Origin: Ampullaceana balthica | Lineage: Eukaryota > Mollusca > Gastropoda > Lymnaeidae | Assembly: GCA_944989445.1 (NCBI GenBank) | Contig: CALYLW010000123.1 | Location: 1,082,501 to 1,146,500 of the forward strand | Direction of reading: 5' to 3' | Length of the DNA: 64,000 nt | Shown here: positions 1 to 12,479 of the stretch, piece by piece | How positions within the stretch are numbered: position 1 is the first letter of the stretch | How the letters are laid out: each line of letters starts with the position of its first letter | Notes under the pieces: model-generated | Databases searched by the model: none | What the model was told of the DNA's origin: nothing | What the model saw: the letters and a program-made list of their open reading frames with translations, nothing else | Translations under genes and position numbers: made by a program

Positions 1-1392
1 GGCTTCCTTGTCCCGAATAAAATAAACATAAATATTCTAATAATTCAAGAAATGTTTTAGAAATGTTTGAAATTCTCACAGTTGCATGTGTTGTTTTTTC
101 ATAGCTGTTAAACACTAAGAATTTGTAAAAGCAAATTGTTACATATTTTTCTGAAAACTTGACTACATTAACATTGTCTAAATATTTTTTGAATCCTATT
201 TTAAAAAGTAGTGATATTTTTCAATCCCTAAAATATTCAACAAAAATTGTGATTTATTTTGTATGATTTGATGAAAGGAACTTTAGAACTGAATTTATTT
301 TAAACATTAAATTTTACTAAATGGCAAATTGTATGTCAATTTTGAAACTTATTTTTTTTAAATTCTATTTGCACTTGAAGAAAATAAAAAGGGAAACGAA
401 AAGTAAATTGTCATTGTTAGCCAGGAAGCAAACCCCATAAAATATAATGTATCATTAAACCTAAAAACAATCTTCCATACCTTATGCATAGACACCATTC
501 ACAAATTGCCATTATTCCAGGACAAATATATAATTATCAAACAAAACAACTTAAAACTGCGTTTTTATCAGCGAAATTTAGTAGTATATAATATAAGAAA
601 AGATTTCATCCACAAATTTAAAAATAGTTTCCTGTTTTTGAAACTCATAAACCTTATAAATTAAGTGACGAAGATAAAATAATTTAACCATAAATTTTTC
701 TTTAAGGAGCTAAAAATGGGAGCACGTTTGTGAGTGAAGAGAGATTCCACGGAAAGTGAGGGATTATGGTAACAGTTGGTTACTTTAAGACAAAACTATT
801 GACTGCTGATTTGGTTCTGAAGGTAAGTGTTTTAAGTCTAAAAGAAGTAATTTTTTCTAAAAGACAAAACCTTATACGAATATTATTCACGGACATGTTT
901 TTAAAAAAAAATCATCAACAATAGCACCATTGTTGAAAACCACAACAAATAAAAATTGAAAGTTTATATTCCCCAAACTTCCTCTAACATATATATGGAC
1001 TTTCTTTTTCTTTGAGATAATTTCAATACTTACAGTTGATTTTAGTCCCAATGTGTGGCCTAGATGAATTTGAATTATAACGCTTTAAGCTAAACAAATG
1101 TTTTTAAGCACAAAATTATATATCCTATGCTATTGTCTCAGGAAGACATATCTGTTTGACAGTTATTTGAGTTACTCATGTTAACGACAAAACAGCTGAT
1201 TTTATTATTTTTCAAAATGCTTTTCTTCGTAATTAAAGAATTAAATTTGTTTGATTTTCATAATTCCAGACAATATATAGTATATTTTAGAACAAGTAAA
1301 ATAAAACTAACTCCTCTCTTTTCCTTTGAAATAAATGGAACGCCATGGCGTTATAAGAAGTAGCTTAGAGTTTATTTGATTTAAAAGCTCAT
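1..1392. other. AT-rich sequence without a recognised gene
   Basis: No ORF above 61 codons and no family I recognise. One isolated consensus donor (GAAG/GTAAGTG, about 819-827, plus strand) follows a short open stretch from an ATG near 766. Without an upstream or downstream partner I do not call it a gene. Confidence 0.4.
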
Positions 1393-1470
1393 GTAATAAT
1401 AATAATAATAATTTGATAATTTAAATAGCGCTTCACCCCAGCAAGTAGCTGTGATCACAGCGCTCTGCAT
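1393..1470 (-). repeat. LINE/SINE 3' tail with TAA repeats
   Basis: A TAA array (about 1394-1411) is followed by TTTAAATAGCGCTTCACC. Its reverse complement matches the style of the 3' tail seen at 25860-25935 on the plus strand (AAAGCGCC...GCGCTATTTAAAT, then ATT repeats). It is a CR1/L2-like tail, minus orientation, with no coding part. Confidence 0.5.
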
Positions 1471-1898
1471 AAAAATAGTAAAAATTATAATTATCAATGT
1501 ATTTAATTTAAAACATACATATCATAACGTCATGACCTTTCATTGCTAATTTGCTTGAAATCACATACTAGTAGAAATATCATGACCGCTAAAAACTCCA
1601 TTAGTCACTAATATAGTGCGGATATGAACTGCTTCATAGGCATTAGAATTTCCTTTTCTAGATTTCACCGTCAATATTCAGTTTGAAAATTTATTAATTT
1701 TATCTTAAAATGTATTTGTTTTAAATACAGGTGTCGTAGCGACTTGGCTTAACCTAGCAATTCACGCCACTCGATTTCGAAGAATTTGAAAAATATATAT
1801 AGAGAAAAATAATGTATAAAGAAAAATATCATTGACCTTGATAAGCTATCAGCATAGTCAACCAACAATGCAGTTCATAATTAGTCTTTATCAATTGC

Positions 1899-2341
1899 TT
1901 TATTATCCCTACTAACTGTCAACATCGTTCTCATCGTTCAAATTATATCCGAAAAATTACACAATTGTCGAATTAAGAAAGCGAAAACGTCACTTTAAGG
2001 GGGAAAATACAACAAGACTAAGTATCTCCATAGCAGTCACTTTAAAAGCTCGTTTTACAATATTGAGTTTCATTAGACTGTGTAGCTGTTACCCTCAAGT
2101 CAGATGCGCCTTTTAGTTTTGCTTGTATACCCAATTTTGCGGAGACTGGCGTGTCGTTGTTACCATCAAGTCAGATCCACCTTTTAGTTTTGCTTGTATA
2201 CCCAACTTTGCGGAGACTGGCGTGTCGATGTGCTCAAAATTATATTGGACTGTAACTGTATTCTCATCCTCTGCTATCAAATCTGTCATCACTATCACCA
2301 TTACTTTGGGTTAGTTGCTTTGCACCAAACGCGCAGCTTCT
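1899..2341 (-). CDS. Candidate terminal exon / 3' UTR of the minus-strand receptor
   Basis: A good acceptor (ATTTTCTTTACACAG, ending at 2342) opens an exon at 2341. In the required phase it gives a short basic C-terminus ending at TAA within about 13 codons. An alternative weaker acceptor near 2287 also fits phase 1 and gives a longer tail with VQYNFEHI, a Tyr-containing stretch, ending at TAA near 2113. AATAAA on this strand lies at 1904-1899. There is no direct proof that it belongs to the receptor gene; placement rests on strand, phase and lack of a better exon. Confidence 0.3.
2088..2229. repeat. 71-bp tandem duplication (2 copies)
   Basis: Copies at 2088-2158 and 2159-2229, both starting GTTACC and differing at only a few positions. 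The unit length is not a multiple of three. It falls inside the candidate tail exon of the minus-strand receptor. Confidence 0.85.
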
Positions 2342-2639
2342 CTGTGTAAAGAAAATACGAATCTTAAGGGTTTTCTTTTGTATAGCTTTAATTTAACCTG
2401 TTTATATTGACATACAAAGCTTAGTTTGTGGTTTGAAGTAAAATAAAATAACTGCAAAATAAATATTGTGTTAAATGGAGATTATATTGAATTATATTAA
2501 TTTCAAAAAGCTGCATTTTTTAAATTTGCCTTGATAATGTGCATTACTTTTGGTAATTAAATTTGGTAATATATTTTTTTAAATCTCTAAACTGGGTTCG
2601 CGTATTTAAAAGTCAAATAGATTTCCAATAAATAATATT

Positions 2640-3100
2640 TTAATATGTGTACGGGCCAAAAAAAAATACCGAAAAAGTTAACTGGATTTCATGGAAAATC
2701 AAAAAAACCCGCCAAAATATCAGTATTTTGTCAATTTATCGCCAATCATAAAATGTATCGGGTTTAAACAAACGCCAAACGATAGCTAATAATATTTAGA
2801 AATAATTTTGGAGAAGCAATTATTGAAAAATCTCTTTTGGTTCGACTCCCTTAATTTTAGCAGCAATTTGTAGATAGTTATTATTTTGTTTAGTTTCAGA
2901 ATTATTGATTTGAAATGACTTTTAATGTAATCTAGAATGATAGTTAATGGCGTTTTTTCCCGCTTTGTGAATGCTAATCTTGCTCGGTGAGCATTATATT
3001 GACACATTTTTTATGTGACTCTAGAATATTCTAATTTTACTTGAATAAAAAAATCTGAAATTCTTTGTTGGAAATTGCATTTAAATAATAATTCGAGTTT
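2640..3100. repeat. Interspersed repeat shared with 32040-32480
   Basis: Long stretches match the 32.0-32.5 kb region in the same orientation, for example AATATCAGTATTTTGTCAAT, ATCTCTTTTGGTTCGACTCC and TTCGAGTTTTTATTACTTGT. The class is unknown. Both copies lie beside Helitron-like 3' ends, so it may be the interior of a Helitron family. Confidence 0.6.
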
Positions 3101-3150
3101 TTATTACTTGTTTTAATACAGACAACGTAGAAAATAAATTATTATTGTGA

Positions 3151-3419
3151 CTAGCGTATCATCCTTCAAAAATGACGGAAGTTTTCAAAATAAATACACA
3201 TCAGATAAAAAAAATAACGTAATACAGATATTTCCTTTATTTTATTTATTTTTATTTTATTCATTTCTTTCCCTATTGAACAATTTTATGCGGCCGTTTG
3301 AAAAGAGTTATTTATTGGTGCAGTGATTTGGTACGCTGCTTTCTAAATCGATCGCAGCGCCACCTAATTACATCCATACATACATACAGACAACGGGAAT
3401 TATGTATATTGATGATTGA
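3151..3419 (-). mobile_element. Non-autonomous Helitron-like copy (hairpin family)
   Basis: Read on the minus strand it ends with a short hairpin (CCGTCATTTTTGAAGG), a spacer and CTAG followed by T, the Helitron 3' signature. The interior (GCGGCCGTTTGAAAAGAG, GTGCAG..TTTGG) recurs in copies at 3.4, 11.7, 12.5 and 51.0 kb. Confidence 0.6.
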
Positions 3420-3703
3420 TAGTGTATTACCCGTAAAAAATAACGGAACTTTTCAAAATAAATACATTTCAGCTGAAATCTATTTATTTTGAAAAAATAC
3501 ACATCATAATTAAAAATAATGTAATACAGAACTTTCATTTATTTTTATTTGATTCATTTATTATCATATTCAACAATTTTATGCGGAACGTTCGAAAAGA
3601 GTTATATTTGGTGCAGTCATTTTTGGTGCGCACTATTGAACAAATCAGCATTACATCCAAGAAGCATTACATCCATTACGGGAATTATGTATGTTGATGA
3701 TTG
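3420..3703 (-). mobile_element. Second Helitron-like copy, adjacent
   Basis: Same family as the preceding copy, with the hairpin CCGTTATTTTTTACGG and GGTAATACACTA at the minus-strand end; the final base of CTAG is mutated to CTAT. The two copies lie head to tail and both end in an ATTATGTAT(A/G)TTGATGATTG block. Confidence 0.55.
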
Positions 3704-4495
3704 TAAAATTGTTTAATGATGTTATGTTTGTTTCATGTTTAGAGTCACTAAAACAATTCACCTTCAGAGTAAAAGGTTTTTTCCAAGCATAGACATGTCT
3801 GGCGCTAACGATGATAATCTAAATAATAAATAAGTGTAACACATATTGAGATAATGAGAGTGTTCGGATAATGTAACTAATTGTGTTCGGTTTGTTGAGA
3901 ACATCGCAGACCATGTCTCCTTTACTGGGAGATTCCATGTGGAATTTTAAGACAGGACCAGATGACCTTCGATATGGTAGGAGTGGATATTATATATTGT
4001 AGCTAAAATTAGATAAAAATTTAAATTGGTTTCCTATTGATAAAAAATGGTGTGATAAAATTGATTGAAGCGTTGGATGTTGGTATTAAGGCATTTTTTT
4101 TCTTTTCTCACCCAACTTGCAAAAACAAATTTACAGTTTCAAGTGCAAAGAAAGAAGAGCTTGAACCACCTGAAAGTGAATTAATCGCATATATTCAACA
4201 CCATTTCGTCACCCTTCCCATATCTACTTATTACTCTGAGCGTTTATTTAAATTCCTGTATTCTACTTCGTTTTTCTTACCAGCTGCCCTTTCCAAATCT
4301 CCCTTCACTTTTTGTCTGTGTTCTTCTCGCCTCAAATTCTGACGCCGATTTCTTTTCAATACGTAGTACATCAAGCCCTCGCCAAATTCTGTATTTAAAA
4401 TAAAACAAACCCGTAAAAACAAAGTTTTTGACTATAAATCTCTTATATATGAGACATAACTAACAGTATTGATTATTTTCAAACATTTACAGACT
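3704..4495. other. Unassigned AT-rich segment
   Basis: It has a 101-codon open frame at 4037-4342 (plus) with no recognisable domain. A fragment near 4200-4250 (PISTYYSERLFKF) vaguely recalls the C-terminal dimerisation segment of hAT transposases, but too little is preserved to call it. Confidence 0.3.
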
Positions 4496-6104
4496 GAATC
4501 TGTCTTAACTCAATTGTTGGTATTTAAACGGGGAATAAACACTCGTTGAGCTTACTAAATAATTACTTAGTGAAGAGCCACTTAAAGACACAACTACAGG
4601 TCAGGATTTGTTCAATGCTGTTGAGAACTATGTTGAAAAAAATGGGTTGGTGTGGAACAAGGAAGCAAGTGTAATAACCGATGGATCGTGTGCTTTGACT
4701 GGAAAAAAGAAGGTCTTCTGAATTTGATAAAAAAATAAAATTAAAGAAGAACACCCTGACCATACATTCTTACCTCTTCACTGTGTCATTCATCAGGAAA
4801 GTTTGTGTAAAGCTACGTTGAATATCAAAAATGTTATTGACCCAGTTGTCAGTTTGATTAACCTCATCAGGGCCAGAGCAATTAAAAACAGGAAGTTCAG
4901 GGCACTGCTTAAAGATTTGGAAATTGAATATTATGATATTATATACTACAACAGTGTCCACTGCGCTGAGCCTGGGCAAGCTATGGAGGCGAGTGTGGGA
5001 CCTCAAGGAAGAAATAGTTATGTTCCTGGAGGTGAAGTGTTTTGTTTGTGACTTTGTTACTAGCATTCTTAATCAGGAGTTGAAGTCAGACTTCATGTTT
5101 GCTGTTGACATTATGAAACATTTTAATGAAATGAATGTCAAACTTCAGAGCAATAGCTTGTTGGCACATGAAATGTATGTGCATGCATGTTAAATCATTT
5201 CAGGCAAAGCTCTCCCTGTTCTCCAGGCAAGCAGGTGAAAACAGGTTTTGACATCTTACTCTGCTGAAACTTAAAACCCTTTCTGGTGAAACGGCTGACA
5301 ACTGCAAGGCTCAGTTGCATTTTTTGCTGTGGAATTTGAAAGGAGTTTTCAAGACTTCAAGAACCTAGAACCTCTCTTCAATATCCTCAGTTCGCCACTA
5401 AGTGCAGAAGCTGATTCAGCCCCACAGGATATACAGTTAGAGCTGCTTGACCTACAAGCAGATTATAACCTGAAGGAGAAGTTCAAGTCAGTTCTTCTGC
5501 TGGAGTTTTATGGATGTTTTCCAGCAGCAGCATTTCACACTTAAAATACTTTACTACCCTAACTTTTGTCACAATTTGAAAAAAATAAACTTTGCTGCCA
5601 AACTTTTGTCACTGTTTGAGTCCACACACATCTGTGAGCAAGCTTTTTCTTGTATGAAAAAACACGTCTAAGAACAGATCAATGTTGACTGACTGCAATT
5701 GGAATTCAGTCATGCAAATAACAACCAGTAAAATTATCCGAAAACCGAACAGTTACATACTTCTCATTTATTATAATTGTACTGTATGGTCAGCTTATAT
5801 TTAAATTACATTACTACTCCTTCATAGTTATTATGGCAGGTAACAATACATTTTTGTTGAATAATGAATAGTATATGTTATTATCTAACTAGGAACTGTT
5901 TCGGTTCTTATTTTAAAATGTAATATACATGTGTAATAGAATTTGAATGCGAAGTAAAATGACAAGTGCATGATTATAATCATTAATTTATATTTTATAC
6001 GTTGTAAATTGTAATTGAAGTAGACAAAATATATATGCGGCCTGCCTGCCTATAACAATAAAATATTCAATGCGGCCCTCCGTAGAAAAAGTTTGCCACC
6101 CCTG
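4496..6104 (+). pseudogene. hAT transposase relic (same family as 28313-31271)
   Basis: Plus-strand blocks match the 29.0-31.3 kb hAT: the CAACTCAATTGTTGGTATTT start, the segment around 5090-5550 and the right end. The right end reads AAGTTTGCCACCCCTG (to 6104), the hAT terminal repeat. Open pieces at 4803-5051, 4924-5193 and 5329-5544 are in different frames, so the transposase is dead. The left terminal repeat was not found. Confidence 0.75.
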
Positions 6105-6486
6105 ATCTAAGTTACCTCGACATATTATGGATTGTTGTATTTTTAAAGTTCATTTTTAGACTAGAATATCCCATTACTCACTGTGACAGCAAGATATCAA
6201 CAAAGTTGGGCTGTGTTTTTGAGATTAGACAGTTTTAATCTCAAACTAAGATACTGAAGTGTAAACCAATTTAATATTTGATTGTATCAACCTGTCTATT
6301 TGTCATAGTATCTTTCTGTTCACTACTGTTGACTGATTTTCACAAACAAACGTAAGTCTCTGGTGAGACTGTTTTCTATGACGAAACAAATATGTATGTC
6401 CAATCGTTGAGTAATTAACAAAATAATCACTTACTTACTTTTTTCACATGAATATGGGATCGGAATAGAAAAAAAGTAGCACTCAC

Positions 6487-6549
6487 TTGGTGTATTACCT
6501 CTTGGTGTAGTTTCTTGGGTTGAAGTGGGCAATTTCATGATGCCATCTT
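6487..6549 (-). CDS. Minus gene, cytoplasmic mini-exon 2
   Basis: It is 63 nt, phase 1 to 1, with acceptor ATTCTCTGTGCAG and consensus donor GTGAGT. It encodes 21 residues including MKLPTSTQETTPRGN, similar to the preceding mini-exon. The donor shows that at least one more exon follows downstream. Confidence 0.65.
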
Positions 6550-9500
6550 CTGCACAGAGAATATATTTCAATTGTAATTATTCTTAATTGAATACATTTT
6601 CATTATAAAAGTTATTAGTGCTATTAAATGTTTTCGATATTACATTTTAGTGAGCTATATGTCAAATAGCTCTAGATGTTAATATGCTTTAAATTTCTGT
6701 ACTCTAAGTTTCAATACGAGTTCTTGATTAACGCGATTAAAACTTTATCTCTGACATATTAAACTAGTGCTACTGAATTTGAAGACAAGAAATGGACATA
6801 TAATAAGCATATAATAAGCATCAATTTATAATAATTTTGAAAAAAAAACTTATCGCAAATACTGTACAATTTATTTAATCATAACATATCATTTAAATTT
6901 GGAGTTCAAAATAACGTAACCCTTTTTGTTATAGGCTCCCGAGAGCTGGAAAATTAAGTATGAAATGATTTATTTTCTTCTCTTGTCTAAAGACCTTTAT
7001 TCTACTTACAATTTAAACTACATTTTTTTAATGGATTTCACTGTGTTTAGGGCTTGTGATTTCCAAAATGGGAAAACATCAATACTCATTTAGTAATGTT
7101 CTATTTTTAGATTACATTTCAAGGAACAATGTTTTGAAGCATTAATAAAGTCGAAGCAATAAGATCTCAAAATTATTGGCATAGTAAAATTACAAAACTG
7201 TTTTTTTTTCCTTCAAGTCAAATAAGCTGTCTTAAATTAACGAAGAATTAACAAACAGCTGATAAGATACTTTCTTCTCACTATGCCTACATTTACATTT
7301 TGACTAGCATTTTTAATTAAATTTTTATGAATTGTTTCCTAAACAATGACCCCAGTATTTCTATTAGAGGCCGTCCAAAGAGTACGTCACGCTATTTTTG
7401 ACAATTTTTACCCCCCTCCCCACTGTCACGAACTGTCACAAATCTCGGAACCCCCCCAAACCCCACTTAAAGTATGTCACACTTCTGAACAAAAATGTTT
7501 TTTTTAACAAAATAATTAAAATTTAATTTAAAACACCGTGGCGTCACACATGGCCGGACCCCCTTCCCCCCTGTCACAAACCGTCAAACTTTCTTACTTT
7601 CCCTGGAGCGTGACGTACTTTATGGACGGCCCCTTAATAGATTTCTGCCATTTTATGACAAGGCCTATACCGTAATAGAAGTTATTTTACTTACTTCGTG
7701 AGAGATCATTGGATGTAGTTTCTTCTGTAATATTTGGAGTATCCATTTCGATTTCTGGTGTGAAGGAAGGATTTTGTTTTTAAAAAAATAACAATATGTG
7801 TAATACTCTACATACAAATTTCCATACAAATTACCTAAATAATAAATTTTAGTTCTTTCATATTAAATGTGTTTATTGGTATTTAGTTACATTTTCAATC
7901 TATATAATCTCATTATAACTAAGTTTATTGAATGGAAAATAACATTTACTATTCGAATGCAACAACTATAACTTTAATTGTTCTTTGAAGACTCACCGAT
8001 GTCATTGGTTCTCTGCTTTGTAACTCTGCGCACCACTACAACAATCAACACTATCACAGTCAATACAAGCAAGCTCACTCCAACTGCTTCCCGTGGGAAT
8101 GTGTAATGTAAAGTATACAAATATGAGGCACGTTTAACATTTACGACATTATCATGATAACATTAAAAAAAACTCTCAAGTTACTGATTGGAATTCAAAT
8201 ATATGAAAATCTATAAAATAGCATATTTATCTGACTTTTCATTAAGTTAATCAATCGAGCTATTTGTTTCACTAATTAATATATGAGATGCATTTTAAGA
8301 AATATCCCAAATGAATTTAGAGAGTTATTTTTCTTCTATTTTACAAAATGTAAATATTGGTGAAAAGCAGCAATGTGTATGTGAAATAGGGTTTAATACT
8401 AAAAATTTATTTTAGAGACTTAAAACATTGTGCATTGCAAAAACACTTGCAAAAACGTTTATTTTTCGGCTTTTTTTTTCAGTATGAATCATCATCTCCG
8501 GCAAATATTTACGATTTAATAATAGGTGCGCAGAACGTCAAAAAAAATGTATCTATTTTAGAAAAAAAATTCTGTTACCTGAAGGGTATATATTTTTTTA
8601 AAATTTAGTTTACTTTTATAAATAAAATGAATGAAATCAAAACAAAATTGAGGACGATTCAGCTGTAGATATCGTCAACGATCAGGTTATGGTGGGTATT
8701 TAACAGCGTTGTTTGCAAAAGCGTCCCTGATCAACGTTAAATTTTGTGCGAGTGTCTCTGCTGTTAGGAATCAAATAATGCAATTCAATATTAAGCTTCA
8801 GAATGAGTAAAGTAAAGAGTTGTTACTTCTAGAGTGATGCCCACAAAAAAAGTATTCTATTAATATAAATTAGAAAACTAAATGCGTTCATTTCCAGGAA
8901 ATCTAAAAATGTTGCTTAAAATGAGGCTATACTTTAAAGAAACCATTTTTAATCATTTAAATTTAGTTTTGATCTTTCAATTGTTGTGATTACTTCAAAT
9001 AAAAGCATCTTTCAATCTTTTTGTGAGCGATGCGTCATAGACCATCAAATTAAGTTTTTTTTTACTTAGAACTAACTGAGTCACAATGCGCTCTTCTAAT
9101 TAGAGGAAGTAGAAAAAACTCGCAGTGTTATTTAATGTTTTAAACTTTTAAATAGTTTTTTTTTCGGTCTCGCTGTCGTTTATGATAATATTCATTATAC
9201 AGTTGGAAGCTCCAGAAATCATGACAATTATCTGTATTAATAACTCACCAAAGCAAGTATTTGCAAGTAAGCATGACGAAATACCCTCGATGGGGTCGAT
9301 TATCACAGTTGGCCCCCGTAGTGGGATGAAAAGAAAAATAAAGGGGGGCAGAAACAATGCTTCTTGCGTTCACCTGCGTTGTGCCTTCACACAATAACAT
9401 ATCATTCGTAGTGTAGTGGTTATCACGTCATCCATGCATGCGGAAAGTCCTGGGTTCATGCCCCAGGGGGAACATTGTTTTTTTAGATGTTTTTTGCCCG

Positions 9501-11574
9501 TTTTTTACCCTTTTTTGCGAACATGACTAACCCTCGCTCGGGTCGGCCAATCACCTTGTTCTTTTTAATATTAAACGTGTCCTTCATATACAATTCAGTT
9601 GTAACAGATATGTTTATTTTAATTTTCAACAAATATTTAATGAAGCTTAATATATTCCATTCTTACAATTACAACCGAACATTAACTATCTTCTAGTGGG
9701 AAGATTTTTTCACAATTTTAGAAATCCTGCAGACCTTAGCTACATTTGAAACTATATTGCAACCGATTTAACCAAGTTTTTTCTGTATAGTATTAATATG
9801 AAGTTATTAGGGCTGCAAAATTAACGATTAATTTCTCGATTAATCGGTAATTTTTTTTTACGCTAACATTTTTTTAATGATTTAATCGACCCCATCACTT
9901 ACAAATTATTGAAAGTAAAAAGTAAAAAAAAATATATCAAAAAGAAAAAAAAATTGCTATTTAAATAATAACACATTTCCTGACGATTACACGAGCATTT
10001 TGGTTTTAAGATAATGACTGACGGGAAACTTGAATATTTTGAAAAAGTTTATGGTATCCATTTTGAGAAATCGTTTGCCTACCATGGTTGAAACACTTCT
10101 CCTGCTTATCAAGCCAAATGAAAAGCGTATTAAGCTAATGGCAGTAATGGAGTCAAGGCGTACGGCATGGAAATCAATGCAGAATAGACCAAGGTCATGG
10201 CAAATAGAAAATTCACAAATGAGATTCGTATAAACGGGCAAAAACTCGAAGAAGTCTCCACCTTCAAATATCTATGGGCCATAATATCCGACGAAGGCTC
10301 AAAGCCAGAAATTCTTGCCAGATTGACCCAAACAATGACAGCATTGAGTAAATTAAAGCACATCTGGCAAAGTAAGAAACTCTACCTGAGATCAAAGATC
10401 CGACTAATGCGCTCTCTGGCGATGTCGGTCTTCTTGTATTGTTGTGAGGCTTGGACGCTCACTGCTGACCTCCAAAGAAAAATCAATGCGCTAGAGATTA
10501 GATGTTTCAGAAAGATATTTTGAACATCTCCTACACAGCGCACATCACACACGAAGCGGTCAACAACACAATAAGTACTGTCATTGGCCCCTACAAGAAC
10601 CTTCTCACATGAATTACGAAGAGGAATCTACGATGGTACGGACACGTGACAAGATCTGCAGGTCTCGCAAAGACTATAATGCAAGGCACAGTCCAGGGAG
10701 AAAGGAAAAGAGGCAGACAAACGAAGAGATGGGAAGACGATATCAAAGAGTGGACTGGCCTGTCATTTAGCGGCTCTCAAAAGGCAGCACAGGACCAGCC
10801 TGTCATTTGGCGACTCTCAAAAGACTGCACAGGACCGGCACAAATGGCGTGAGATAGTGTGCAGTTCACGATCGTGCCCCAACGACCCAACGACGGGTAA
10901 ATGGATAATTCAAGTAGTTCAAGTAATGGAGTCTGACTGAGCTCTTCTGATGAATTACTGTGTTACCAAATGGAGATGAAAGTTCCTGAATCCATTAAAC
11001 CTCTACAATGGTTGAACCTTAATGAACACCGATATGTGATATTGTCATTCCTTGCCAAGACCTTTATTTTTGCATACCATATACTTAAGTTCCATTTGAA
11101 TGATTGTACAACTCAACTGGTTATATTTTCAATTAGACCCACTCATCACTTGAACCAAATAAATACTTATCTTTTTGTGTAGTTGGTTAAAAGATGACAC
11201 ATAAAGGAGACATTCCATTTTTATTTAGATTTTCAACAAGAACGTTTAATTCGTGTTACTTATAACATCATAAATTTTAATTTCAGGCTTTAATCGAAAT
11301 TAACGATTAATTAATCGTTAATTTTTCAAAGTTAACAATTAAATTTAAATTAATCGTTAACAGCCCTTGAAGTTATATATTAAGCTTCACTGCAATTCAA
11401 TATTTTAAAAAATCTTTTTGTGTAGATTTGGTTTAGAATGCATATGTACTTAGTCAAGGCCTATTAGAAGCGTCATAAAAAATTCGCTTCATGGTTCGAA
11501 TGCAATCATTAATGTTTCCGATAAATCGAGAATGTTCATTTTCTAATATATTCGATAAATCATGTAGGTATATA

Positions 11575-11668
<94 letters not shown>

Positions 11669-12385
11669 ATTTATTTATTTAGTTATTTATATATTTATTT
11701 ATATATATGTGTAATAGTGTATTACCAGTAAAAAAATAACTGAAGTTTTCAAAATAAATACATTTCAGCTGAAATCTATTTATAAGGAAAAGAATACACA
11801 TCAGAATAAAACATAATGCTATACAGAACTTTCACTTCTTTTTATTTTATTCATTTATTTTCGTATTGCACAAATGTATGTGGAATGTTCGAAACGAGTT
11901 CTTTTTTGTGAAGTAATTTGTTGCGCTGCAATCTAAAATTAGTAGCGTCACGGACAGGAGAGACGGGACGTGACATACATCGCAAATCATCAAATATATA
12001 TTTCCCCTAAATTATCTCTGACTGTGGCCTAACGCTAAGGGACATTACTCTGCTTTTTTTTTAAATTGAAAATATAGACTAAAATCATAATCATTTTGGT
12101 TTCAAGATTGACATTAACCAAACAAAGCACGAATCTTTGACGACAGCATTTGTGTTGTAAACAGTGCTGATTGACTCAAAGAGTTAATTCTTGGTGCAGT
12201 AATTTGGTGCGCTGCTTTCTAAAATTAGTTTAAAAAATCGTGTGGTGATTAGCACTGTCAAAAAATATTATATAAATACTTTGTGTACATTTCAGGAATA
12301 TTTCGTATTTATCATACAAGGATAAGTTACTTGGGCTTTTGACCCAAAAAAAGTTTGCGCCGCAGCACAACCTAGTTATGTATGT

Positions 12386-12479
<94 letters not shown>

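Noticed and set aside
1027..1100. Extra minus-receptor exon before a GTAAGT donor near 1032
   Set aside because: With the acceptor TTTGTTTAG only the phase-2 frame is open, which does not follow the phase-1 exon at 6487.
9403..9474. Functional tRNA-Val genes (also 16538-16606)
   Set aside because: Anticodon arms do not pair and the sequence is embedded in a dispersed repeat.
11491..11682. Poly-(Ile-Tyr) ORFs at TA arrays (also 14019-14201 and 54099-54353)
   Set aside because: Dinucleotide repeats read in any frame.
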